Shown piece after piece: positions 9,310 to 17,591 of a DNA stretch of 64,000 nucleotides (position 1 is its first letter; each line of letters begins with the position of its first letter). Origin of the DNA: Serratia plymuthica (lineage in GTDB: Bacteria; Pseudomonadota; Gammaproteobacteria; Enterobacterales; Enterobacteriaceae); the NCBI RefSeq assembly GCF_018336935.1, contig NZ_CP068771.1, positions 2,294,001 through 2,358,000 of the forward strand, written 5' to 3'. Both the position numbers and the translations under genes were made by a program. The notes below the pieces were generated by a model, which saw nothing but the letters and a program-made list of their open reading frames with translations, was not told the origin of the DNA and did no database searches.

Positions 9310-10875
9310 ATGAACTCTATTTGTCGGGCGTTATTCTATGCCTTTGTATTAACGCTGTCTTTTTTTAGCGGCACCACAGTTATTGCCGGCCAGTTAATTT
9401 TGAAAAACACCTCGTTATCGCCCATGACGTGCACGGTTGACGGCTGGACGGTCTCTTCCGGCAGCAGTTTCGATTGGTTCATTAAGGTGCAGCCGGGGCA
9501 GTCATTCTTCGTCGGGCAGAACACCAGCAGGCCGAAAGATCCCGTTATTAATTGGGCAAATTGCAATAACCTGCAAACCCGCTCGATGAGCATTACGCCC
9601 AGCGGCCCGAATCAAACGCTGGTGTTGAATGGGCAGCAAACGCAAGTATTGAACGTCTCGCTTTATCCTTTCCTTCCTACGCTACCCACGGATAACTTCG
9701 AAAATTTGGTCGCCTATGTCGTGCAGACTTATCAGTCGCAGCACCCGCAGGTGTTACTCAATGCGGTGCTGAATCCGCAGGTGAATATTTACAGTTTTAC
9801 CGAGTTGCCGGTCCTGCTGGGTAATGATGGGTTCGACGTGATTGAGCTTGATGTCCTTTATCTGGGTTTTCTGGCGGATAATCATCTGATCAACCCCGCC
9901 CAGATCACCGGTGAAGAGCCCTGGGCCGTGGCGCTGGCGGGGGCGACTTACCAGGGACGGCTATGGGCGATCCCCAGTTGGCTCTGCATGGACTTTTTCT
10001 ACGCATTCGATCAGGCGATTCAGCAGCAGAATACCTTGTCGAAAATGCTGAATTATTTGAATACCCGAACCTCGTCAGTCGCCAAAATGGCAGGCAGCTT
10101 TAATGGCAGTTGGGCCATTCCTTCCGACTATATCAACGCTTATGTGCAGACTTACGGTTACGGTGCGCTGCAACAGGCGATGCAAATGCCGCCCGACAAC
10201 GGCGTTGTCCATCAATTGGTTTCACTGTCTGATACCTGCAGCTTTAACGGGGTCAACAAGTGTACCAACAACACCTATCACAACGCCCCGAATGGCGGCG
10301 CCGAGCAGGTGTTCGCCTCCGGGCAGGCCAGCACCGACATGGGGTTTTCCGAGCAGTCTTTCTACGTGAATCTCTATTCTTCAGCGCAAAAACCGCTGTA
10401 TGTCGTGCCTGCCCCTTGGGGAGAACACGCCCAACCGCTGTTATTTGAAGATGCTTTCGTTACCAGCGCCGCGACGTGCAAGCCGGGTAGCCAATGTGCG
10501 GCCAATGCGCAAGCGTTCACCACGCTAATGACCGGCACTGCGATGAAAAATTATATCGTGCAGTCCAAAGATCTGCCCGCCGGTACGCCGTGGCGGACGT
10601 TGTTGGTGGCCACTCAGCAATTCTGGCAACAGTCGATCATTACCAATAACAGTTATTACCAACAGCTATCGCCGATATTTATGACGGCAAAGGCGTTTCC
10701 CAATAACTTTACCGCACAAAGCCAGGTTGCCATGGCCAATGGCATTTGTAATGCCTTAAAACAGCAGCAACCTGATTTCGTTTGTAAAAGCACTAATAGC
10801 ACCCGCATGTTAGCCCCATCTCACGGCAGTTCCATCATCAACCCAGGCAACGCTGATAGCAGGAGAGGTTTATGA
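9310..10875 (+). CDS. Secreted thiaminase I-like / solute-binding-fold protein
   Basis: 521 residues with a signal peptide at 1-26 (MNSICRALFYAFVLTLSFF...TVIAG). Residues about 27-115 form a beta-rich, cysteine-containing N-terminal segment I do not recognise. From about 120 on it resembles bacterial thiaminase I, which has a periplasmic-binding-protein fold and degrades thiamine. Matching segments are FDVIELDVLYLGFLADNHL, WAIPSWLCMDFFYAF with Cys226 where thiaminase I has its catalytic Cys, and GFSEQS with Glu348 where the family has its catalytic Glu. The Cys-Glu spacing (122) is close to that in the characterised Paenibacillus enzyme (128). Function is inferred from remembered family features; a non-enzymatic binding protein is the alternative. 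It overlaps the next lectin gene (ATGA). Confidence 0.7.
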   Translation: MNSICRALFYAFVLTLSFFSGTTVIAGQLILKNTSLSPMTCTVDGWTVSSGSSFDWFIKVQPGQSFFVGQNTSRPKDPVINWANCNNLQTRSMSITPSGPNQTLVLNGQQTQVLNVSLYPFLPTLPTDNFENLVAYVVQTYQSQHPQVLLNAVLNPQVNIYSFTELPVLLGNDGFDVIELDVLYLGFLADNHLINPAQITGEEPWAVALAGATYQGRLWAIPSWLCMDFFYAFDQAIQQQNTLSKMLNYLNTRTSSVAKMAGSFNGSWAIPSDYINAYVQTYGYGALQQAMQMPPDNGVVHQLVSLSDTCSFNGVNKCTNNTYHNAPNGGAEQVFASGQASTDMGFSEQSFYVNLYSSAQKPLYVVPAPWGEHAQPLLFEDAFVTSAATCKPGSQCAANAQAFTTLMTGTAMKNYIVQSKDLPAGTPWRTLLVATQQFWQQSIITNNSYYQQLSPIFMTAKAFPNNFTAQSQVAMANGICNALKQQQPDFVCKSTNSTRMLAPSHGSSIINPGNADSRRGL

Positions 10876-11273
10876 GTATTGGACCCGTTTCCGGTAATGG
10901 CATCACCATCACCTTACCCGTAGGAAAAACGCTATTTTGGACCGCCAATGTCCAGGCATCTTATTCACAATATGTTCTGGTTCGCGACTCGACGAATCAG
11001 GTGGTTATTCAGAGCAGCGGTTCATCGACAGGCGGGCATTCGCCGACCCAGATTGGTCAAGGCTCGTTTGTGACCGCCGGCAGCGGGGTTTATACCGTTT
11101 TCATCGGCTATAACAATGGCCAGGCCTGGTCCCAGGTCATGTGGGATGAAATCGCGCTGAATATCGGCAGCCAGATTTATTCCAGCTGTTTCAATTTCAT
11201 TAGTGAAGACGGCGCGGATCAGGATTTCAATGATACCTGCCTGACACTGACCTGGTTTAACAGCATTGGTTGA
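10872..11273 (+). CDS. LecB-like calcium-dependent lectin 1
   Basis: 133-residue protein resembling the fucose/mannose lectin LecB (PA-IIL). The C-terminal calcium loop SEDGADQDFND keeps the pattern of the LecB loop (Glu, Asp, Asp, Asn, Asp ligands), and the chain ends in Gly, whose carboxylate is a calcium ligand in LecB dimers. The N-terminus has the LecB-type LP...A strand start. In the sugar-specificity loop I see QASY, not the Asn-Ser-Ser-Gly of LecB, so sugar choice may differ. No signal peptide, as in LecB. The start ATG overlaps the stop of the thiaminase-like gene and has an AGGAGAGG ribosome site. Confidence 0.75.
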   Translation: MSIGPVSGNGITITLPVGKTLFWTANVQASYSQYVLVRDSTNQVVIQSSGSSTGGHSPTQIGQGSFVTAGSGVYTVFIGYNNGQAWSQVMWDEIALNIGSQIYSSCFNFISEDGADQDFNDTCLTLTWFNSIG

Positions 11274-11284
11274 GGAGCACAGAA

Positions 11285-11689
11285 ATGGCAATTGGACCCG
11301 TAAATGGCAATGGCATTGCCATCAATATTCCCTCAGGGAAAATAGTTTTTTGGTCTGCTTTGGTTCAAAGCTCGGCCAACCAATTTATTCAGCTGCAAGA
11401 CAGCCATTCAAACGTGGTCTTCACCACGCAGGGGGCCAGTTCCAGCGGCGGTACGCCCACGCAGATCGGCGAGGGGTTCTTCCAGGCGGCCGACGCCTCC
11501 GGGAATTACACCATCTGGATCGGAACCAATGGCGGACAACGTTATTCCCAGGTGATCTGGTCGCAGGATGTGATTACCAGCGGCGCAACGGTCTATTTTG
11601 GCAAATACATTTTTGCCAGCGAAGACTACACCGACAATGATTACAACGATTCATTGTTACAGCTGCAATGGTTCCAGTTCGTGGGTTAA
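11285..11689 (+). CDS. LecB-like calcium-dependent lectin 2
   Basis: 134-residue paralogue of the preceding lectin, starting 12 bases after it behind a GAGGAG ribosome site. It has the same N-terminal MAIGPVNGNGI pattern, a calcium loop SEDYTDNDYND even closer to LecB, and a terminal Gly. The specificity loop reads VQSSANQ: the two serines of LecB are kept, but the preceding calcium-ligand Asn appears as Gln and the Gly as Ala. Tandem duplication followed by divergence in the binding loop is likely. No signal peptide. Confidence 0.78.
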   Translation: MAIGPVNGNGIAINIPSGKIVFWSALVQSSANQFIQLQDSHSNVVFTTQGASSSGGTPTQIGEGFFQAADASGNYTIWIGTNGGQRYSQVIWSQDVITSGATVYFGKYIFASEDYTDNDYNDSLLQLQWFQFVG

Positions 11690-11792
11690 CCCCTGACCAA
11701 ATGGCAGATCGCACCGAGCGGGGCAACGTCGCTTGGTGCGAAAAGAGCTTCTTACCAATAACAAATCTGACAACGAATTGATGGAGGTAGTG

Positions 11793-12185
11793 ATGAAGGC
11801 ACTAGCGGGTAAAAATCAAATGTCTTATGGCGGTAACGGTGGGTCTTTCAACGCAGTCCAGGATACCGGTGGCCAACAGGTGGTGATCAAGAGCGGCAGC
11901 AAAATCGACTCCATACAAATCGGCAATAACAAATATGGCGGTGGCGGCGGTAGTACGTCGGCCAGTTTCAAACTTCCGCAAGATGGGAAATTTACTATTT
12001 TGCGCTTGTGCACCAATGATGATGTCGTCGGGTATATCAAACTGGTATGCGACGGCGTGACCTATGAAGCGGGGCGCATCACCGGGGATGGCGATTTGTC
12101 TTTCGGCAGCGGATTGACCGTATCCTTCGCGGGCTTTTCATCCGGCTCCATGATCGACATGATCTTGTTCACTACTTATTACTGA
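11793..12185 (+). CDS. Jacalin-like lectin domain protein
   Basis: 130-residue single-domain protein with the jacalin beta-prism hallmarks: an N-terminal YGGNGG motif, SGSKIDSIQIG, a glycine-rich GGGGGS loop, and the C-terminal hydrophobic strand ending SGSMIDMILFTTYY. Jacalin-type domains bind mannose or galactose. The frame is open from 11733, but the ATG at 11793 follows GGAGG at 5 bases and gives a protein beginning just before the lectin fold. About 100 bases after lectin 2, same strand. No signal peptide. Confidence 0.7.
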   Translation: MKALAGKNQMSYGGNGGSFNAVQDTGGQQVVIKSGSKIDSIQIGNNKYGGGGGSTSASFKLPQDGKFTILRLCTNDDVVGYIKLVCDGVTYEAGRITGDGDLSFGSGLTVSFAGFSSGSMIDMILFTTYY

Positions 12186-12412
12186 GCTGACTGTTGAAGG
12201 CTGCCGCGGATGCTCATTGGCGCACGCGGCCGCCCCCTGTTTTTCGTTGTATGAGTTTGCGTTGTCGGCGCGACGGCACCCGAGTCGGTCGTGGGCGCAA
12301 ACCGAGCATTTTTGCAACGACGGCCGCTGATTCCGGACGCCGTCGTCAACCATATCCGTGCGATGTATTGCAGACTGAATCCTCTGCCGGCATAACGAAA
12401 GGAGGGGCTGTC

Positions 12413-12433
12413 GTGCGCACAAAATACCGATAG
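12413..12433 (+). CDS. Possible six-codon leader ORF coupled to the RHS gene
   Basis: The strongest ribosome site before the RHS gene (AAAGGAGGGG) points to the GTG at 12413, which starts a six-codon frame (MRTKYR) whose TAG stop abuts the ATG at 12434. This arrangement could let ribosomes re-initiate on the RHS gene. It is seen in the sequence; its use is inference. Confidence 0.35.
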   Translation: MRTKYR

Positions 12434-15400
12434 ATGGGGCGTGCCATGGGAAACAAAAATAATCTTGATGTCAAAGTGCTTGAAAATCAGGCGGCCAACC
12501 TGAAAGTGAAAGCGAACTTGCTCGCCGCGTCGCCAAACGAAGCCGGATATTCCAATGCCCCGACGTACAGTTCCCTTGGCTATGAGGTCGATCCGCGCAC
12601 AGGCACGCTGCAGGTTACCCTTTCGCCGCCGACTTTCTTTGGCGCCCTGGGCCGCGACATCACGCCATCCATCGGTTACAGCCCGCAATCGATCGCCTCG
12701 GGGATCACGCTTCTGGGGCTTCCTTTGGGCTGGAGCTATTCATTCAGTTATATCGCCGCGAGTCAGGTATTCATTAATGGTTCGTCCGGCTACTACATCG
12801 ACGATGCGTATGACTCGGGTTTGCGCTACTACAACCTGAAGGATCTTGTCTTCACCCAGGATTCGGGGACGTTCCCTTACGATAACCAGCTAAAGTACAG
12901 CAATACATTGCAATTTATCAGCGGCGAAACGCAGTATTTCGACGCTCACGGCAGATTGATCGGCATGGCGGATCGCTGGGGCAACCATGCCGTTTTTTAT
13001 TACACGCAAGAGGGCGATGTCTATAGCAGTAAGTTATCCCGCATCGTCGGGTTTGCCGGGCAGGCGATCACCTTCGCCTACAGCGGCGAGGGCATCGAAA
13101 TCGCTTATCCCCAGGGAGGGAAAAACGCTATCTCCTTTGCCTATTTGGTGGATAGCCAAAGCTATCTGGTGGGTTATGTCAATCCGCTTGGGCAAACGTT
13201 CACCGTCGTCAATCGGGGTGGGCTGGTCAGGAACGATTTGATTTCTCAGATCACTTACCCGAACGGCGTCTCGGTCGTCTATGAATACACCACGCTGCGT
13301 TATTACGTCGATGCGAATCGGTCGCAGTTTTATCGCATCGATGGCATCGCCGCGACAAGGCAGAGCTATGTCGATACCGCCGGACAAACCCAGACAAGGT
13401 CGGTTTCCTATTCCTATGACCCCAACGGCGATGCCCACAATTACACGGGTTATCCGACGTACATCATGGGGAAATATCAAGATACCCTGCTGCAAAGCAA
13501 TGATGACGATTACCGCTATGTGAGCCAGGTCGACGATGGCGTACTCGTTGTGGAGCATCAATACAATCGGCTCCATCTCGAACTGGTGACGAAGACCTTC
13601 ACCAAGGATGTACCGCACCGGCTTATCCGGCAGGTCACCAATACGTTCATCAGCGAAACCGACGGGAAATATTTTCCGCCGTACTACGAATTAAAACTGA
13701 TACCTAATTATCAGACCCCCATCAAGGTCGTGACCGAGATTTACAACGACGCGGGGGAAACGTTAATCAGCGAGATAGAGTCGGACTTCGACGACTACGG
13801 AGCGCCGACGGAAATCCGCTCCTATGGCAGCAGAGTGGCGGGCGAGGCGTCCAAACTGCTCAATAAGGTGCAAACCCTTTACGATTATGCCGGCTATGGG
13901 CAGCTTGTCCGGCAGGACACTTATGACTATACGGATGGGACCCTCGTCAGAAGAATCGCCAATAGCCTGACCGGCGACAAGAAGAATATCGCAACGAGCA
14001 CGGACGGTTTTGTCGTCTCTGTCGACGGAAAAGACGTATTTGGCCCGAACAAGAAGATCACTTATCGCTACAACGCCTCGGGCAAGATTGTTTACGATAA
14101 GTTGGAATGGGCGGATGGCGAAAGCCATGCGCTGGAGAGCACCGAGACCTCGACCCGTTACGCGCTTGCCGTTCCCGTATTGACGGTCACCACCACCAAT
14201 GCGCAAGGCATATCGAATACGACTGAAATCGATACGGTGACGGGATGGATGATCAGCCAGGCTAATGCCCTGAATTATGGTTCCAGCTATACGTACGACA
14301 ACATCGGCCGCCAACTGACCTCGACCGATCCCATGGGCGTGGTGACGGAGTGCATTTTCGACGATCCCGTCAACCAGGCCACGACCCGGTATGCCAACGG
14401 ATACGAAACCTACGTTTATAACAATGGGTTCACGGACCTGGTCAAAACTGCCGACAACGGCGGCCATGACAAGGCGGAGCGCAGGCTGACCGCCAATGGG
14501 TACAACGACAAGGGCCAATTGATCTGGACCGAAGGCATCCTGGGCGCCGACTCCCGGATCCTGTACACCTATGACAGCAGAAACCAGTTGGTCACGGCGA
14601 CGGATGCGCTCGGCAATGTCAATCGCTACGAGTATGACACCGTGGCTCAAACCAAGACGGAGTTCTTTAACGGCGTCAAGGTGAGCACGCTGAGCAAGAA
14701 TGACAACGTGCTCGATGAAATCACTTACTCCAGCCTGCTTGCTTCCGAGAGCCTGTCGGCGACGAGTCTCTCCAACAGCTATTCGAACATCATCAAGTCA
14801 CTGACGGGGGAGCCATCGGCAGGGAAGGAATGGCTGGCGGCATCCTTCCAATACGATGTCAATAACCAGGTCAGCGTCTATAGCGCGACAGGCAGTGACG
14901 ACATCGTGCAACGCCAGGATATCTCCAGGGATTTATTTACCAATGCGGTATTCACCGGCGTCCATGTCAGCGCGCCGAAGGCGAACGCGTCCACCGCTGG
15001 CGGCGATACCTATCTTTACGATAATTTGAATCAGTTGATCACCGACACCAATGCGCTCGGCCAGCAGTACACTTATGCCTATAACGAGATCGGCCTGGTA
15101 TCCCGTTACACGGATTATGCGGGAAGGGTGTTCGCATGCGGCTACAACGCCAATAACCAGTTGGTATCGGTTGCCTGGAGTGATCAGGGCGTGCAGTGCA
15201 AGAAGCAATATACCTATGATCCTCTGACGGGGAAGGTGCTGAAAATAGAAGAGTTCCGCCAGGGGGAGAGTAATGGGAGCATTGCGTATGGCTACAGTTT
15301 GGGCGGTGCGATTGAATCGGTGACCTATCCCGACGGGAAAAAGATCCTTTATGAATATGACCCCGGCACGGGGCTGCTCAGCAAGTTCACCGATGCCATC

Positions 15401-17554
15401 GGGAAGGTCACGCAATATACGTACGACAATTACGGCCGGGTAATTCTGCAACAGATCGTCGGAGAGGATTACAGCGTCCAGACCGACTATTACAGCAAAG
15501 AGGAGAGCGCCGCCAACAGCGGCAAGCTCAAGTCGATCCGGGTCAGCAACGGCATATCGAGCAGTTTCGCCTATGATGGTTTCGGTTCCCTTGCGCGGGC
15601 GGTCATCACCGATACGTCCGAGGGTGCGAGCCATCCTGTTTTGCTGGAGACGCAATACTCCTACGATCCGATCACCCGTAACCTGGTCAAGCTGCAATCC
15701 AGTTCGGACGCGTTTGCGCAAGATGCCAATTTGAATTATCTGGCGAACTACGGTTTCAACAGCCTCAACCAGCTCACGGAACAGCGGAAACAAATCCTGG
15801 GCGGCGAGGTTGTCGTCACGGCGTACCGGTATGACGCGGCCTGCAACGTCATCCAGGAAGAACGCAGGGTCGGAACGACAAGCCAGTCGACGACCTATAC
15901 CTACGATCGGGACAACAAGTTATTGCGCATCGACGCCTCGTCCGGCGCAATAAACTTCGCCTACGACGCCAATGGCAATTTGACCGACGACGGGACGGGC
16001 GGCACCTATCGCTACAACGCGCAAAACAGGTTGATTGGATATAGCGATATCGGCGGCAATCTGGTCGCCGAATACGATTACTACCCCGATGGGCTGCGGG
16101 CCAGTAAAAAGGTCAATGATGGCGCGGCGATCCAGTTTTATTACGACTATTCCCCATCCCCCAATATCGTCAATGAGATACAGGGAGATAAAACCAGCCA
16201 CTACCTGGCGCAGGGAAGCAAGAGATACGTGCGCCTGGTCGACAGTGCAGGGAGCACCGTCCCCGAATATTTCATCGCCTCCTTCAGGGACATCGTCGGC
16301 GTTCTCGATGCTTCCTGCGAGAGGGGGGCCAGCTACGCTTACGAACCCTATGGGCAAGAAGAGAGCGTCAGTCATCTTCTTGCCGATATCAGCGTAAATC
16401 CATTCAGATATACCGCCGAATATACCGATCTCGAGTCTTCCCTGATCTATCTGAGGGCGCGTTACTACCACCCTGGCATCAAGCGCTTCATGAGCCGGGA
16501 TACTACCGACCTGATCAACCGTTACAACTATGCGAATGGCAATCCCATCATGGGCAGCGATCCCAGTGGGGATATGAGCATAGGGTGGATGATTGGTGCG
16601 GCTATCACGGGCATCGTCGTGGGGCTTCTCACCGGCGGCGCGGGCGCATTGGCCCTGGGTACGGGCATGGGCGCCTCGATCGCGGTCGGCGCGGTGGCGG
16701 GTGTGGCCGGTACGGCGGCCAGTAATGGCATCACGGAATGGGGGCGCCATGCGAGCGGCGAACCAGGGTTGAGCGCCAAGGACTGGGGCGTCAGCCTGTT
16801 GGCGGGCGCGGTCTCCGGCGCAGTCGGCGCCGGTGTCGGCGGCGCGGTCGGGCGTGGGGCGATGAACGCCACGATGAATGCGGGCTGGTCAGCCGGGAGA
16901 GTCACGGCTGTCGGTATCCTGTCGGCTTCCGTGTCCGGCGGTTTCTCCGGCTCGGTGGCCTCTGCCGGCGTCACTGCCGGCTTCGAGCATCAGGCATTCT
17001 TCAGCGCCGAAGTGTGGGAAAACATCGGCATCAGCGCTGCGGTCGGCGTGGGAGCCGGCGTGATGGCATCGGGCGCGCATTTCGGTTTCGGGAAAATCGG
17101 CGGCATCCGTACCACGCCGGTCGAAATGAGTGCCACTGAGTTCAGCGTCGTTACGGATACGAGCACGCCTCATACCATTCTTGAGTTCAATCCCCAGGAA
17201 GCCCATCAATGGCAAGGCAGGAGACCAAGCTGGCTGGGGGCGATGACCGGGGGGCAGGATACCGTGATTGTGCATGGCCACCCGCGATTCTCTTTCCCTG
17301 AGGACGTGCAAGGCCGGTATCGTTATGCTTCCGCCAAGACCACGGCCCAGGCGATACAGAATAATATCGGCGGCGGCGGTGGCACCGTCAGGCTGATTTC
17401 CTGTTCCGCAGGAAAATGGATAGGCGTGGAAAACATGGCGCAAACCATCGCCAATACGCTCAATCGGCCGGTGGAGGCCTATACCGTCGCCATTAGCATT
17501 ACCGAGGTGGTCTATGGCACAGTGACGCCGGTCACTTATCGGCCGAATGTGTAA
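12434..17554 (+). CDS. RHS/YD-repeat protein with C-terminal His/Cys toxin-like domain
   Basis: 1,706 residues. After a short N-terminus comes a long array of YD repeats (about residues 150-1330, many YxYDxxGRL-type units) that should form an RHS shell. It ends with the RHS core (RARYYHPGIKRFMSRD, then NPIMGSDPSG) at about residue 1376. The variable C-terminus has a glycine/alanine-rich hydrophobic stretch (about 1380-1530) and a final domain with VIVHGHPRF (His1614, His1616) and RLISCSAGKW (Cys1657), the spacing and context of clan-CD-like cysteine domains found on polymorphic toxins. No signal peptide, no VgrG/PAAR domain and no small immunity gene follow. ATG 12446 (MGNKNN) is an alternative start. 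It probably belongs with the upstream lectins, but the gap is 248 bases. Confidence 0.85.
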   Translation: MGRAMGNKNNLDVKVLENQAANLKVKANLLAASPNEAGYSNAPTYSSLGYEVDPRTGTLQVTLSPPTFFGALGRDITPSIGYSPQSIASGITLLGLPLGWSYSFSYIAASQVFINGSSGYYIDDAYDSGLRYYNLKDLVFTQDSGTFPYDNQLKYSNTLQFISGETQYFDAHGRLIGMADRWGNHAVFYYTQEGDVYSSKLSRIVGFAGQAITFAYSGEGIEIAYPQGGKNAISFAYLVDSQSYLVGYVNPLGQTFTVVNRGGLVRNDLISQITYPNGVSVVYEYTTLRYYVDANRSQFYRIDGIAATRQSYVDTAGQTQTRSVSYSYDPNGDAHNYTGYPTYIMGKYQDTLLQSNDDDYRYVSQVDDGVLVVEHQYNRLHLELVTKTFTKDVPHRLIRQVTNTFISETDGKYFPPYYELKLIPNYQTPIKVVTEIYNDAGETLISEIESDFDDYGAPTEIRSYGSRVAGEASKLLNKVQTLYDYAGYGQLVRQDTYDYTDGTLVRRIANSLTGDKKNIATSTDGFVVSVDGKDVFGPNKKITYRYNASGKIVYDKLEWADGESHALESTETSTRYALAVPVLTVTTTNAQGISNTTEIDTVTGWMISQANALNYGSSYTYDNIGRQLTSTDPMGVVTECIFDDPVNQATTRYANGYETYVYNNGFTDLVKTADNGGHDKAERRLTANGYNDKGQLIWTEGILGADSRILYTYDSRNQLVTATDALGNVNRYEYDTVAQTKTEFFNGVKVSTLSKNDNVLDEITYSSLLASESLSATSLSNSYSNIIKSLTGEPSAGKEWLAASFQYDVNNQVSVYSATGSDDIVQRQDISRDLFTNAVFTGVHVSAPKANASTAGGDTYLYDNLNQLITDTNALGQQYTYAYNEIGLVSRYTDYAGRVFACGYNANNQLVSVAWSDQGVQCKKQYTYDPLTGKVLKIEEFRQGESNGSIAYGYSLGGAIESVTYPDGKKILYEYDPGTGLLSKFTDAIGKVTQYTYDNYGRVILQQIVGEDYSVQTDYYSKEESAANSGKLKSIRVSNGISSSFAYDGFGSLARAVITDTSEGASHPVLLETQYSYDPITRNLVKLQSSSDAFAQDANLNYLANYGFNSLNQLTEQRKQILGGEVVVTAYRYDAACNVIQEERRVGTTSQSTTYTYDRDNKLLRIDASSGAINFAYDANGNLTDDGTGGTYRYNAQNRLIGYSDIGGNLVAEYDYYPDGLRASKKVNDGAAIQFYYDYSPSPNIVNEIQGDKTSHYLAQGSKRYVRLVDSAGSTVPEYFIASFRDIVGVLDASCERGASYAYEPYGQEESVSHLLADISVNPFRYTAEYTDLESSLIYLRARYYHPGIKRFMSRDTTDLINRYNYANGNPIMGSDPSGDMSIGWMIGAAITGIVVGLLTGGAGALALGTGMGASIAVGAVAGVAGTAASNGITEWGRHASGEPGLSAKDWGVSLLAGAVSGAVGAGVGGAVGRGAMNATMNAGWSAGRVTAVGILSASVSGGFSGSVASAGVTAGFEHQAFFSAEVWENIGISAAVGVGAGVMASGAHFGFGKIGGIRTTPVEMSATEFSVVTDTSTPHTILEFNPQEAHQWQGRRPSWLGAMTGGQDTVIVHGHPRFSFPEDVQGRYRYASAKTTAQAIQNNIGGGGGTVRLISCSAGKWIGVENMAQTIANTLNRPVEAYTVAISITEVVYGTVTPVTYRPNV

Positions 17555-17555
17555 A

Positions 17556-17576
17556 AGCGGCTTTGAAATGGCCGCT
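17556..17576. terminator. Candidate terminator after RHS gene
   Basis: AGCGGC at 17556-17561 and GCCGCT at 17571-17576 form a stem directly after the RHS stop codon. It lies in the 37-base gap between convergent genes. The T-run is poor, so strength is uncertain. Confidence 0.4.
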
Positions 17577-17591
17577 ATTCCATGCATCCCC

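Noticed and set aside
12194..12433. 79-codon frame before the RHS gene
   Set aside because: Arg/Pro-rich translation typical of a chance GC-rich frame; only its last six codons have a ribosome site and these are listed as a possible leader.
13034..16974. Several 150-300-codon minus-strand frames under the RHS gene
   Set aside because: Shadows of the repetitive, GC-rich YD-repeat coding sequence.
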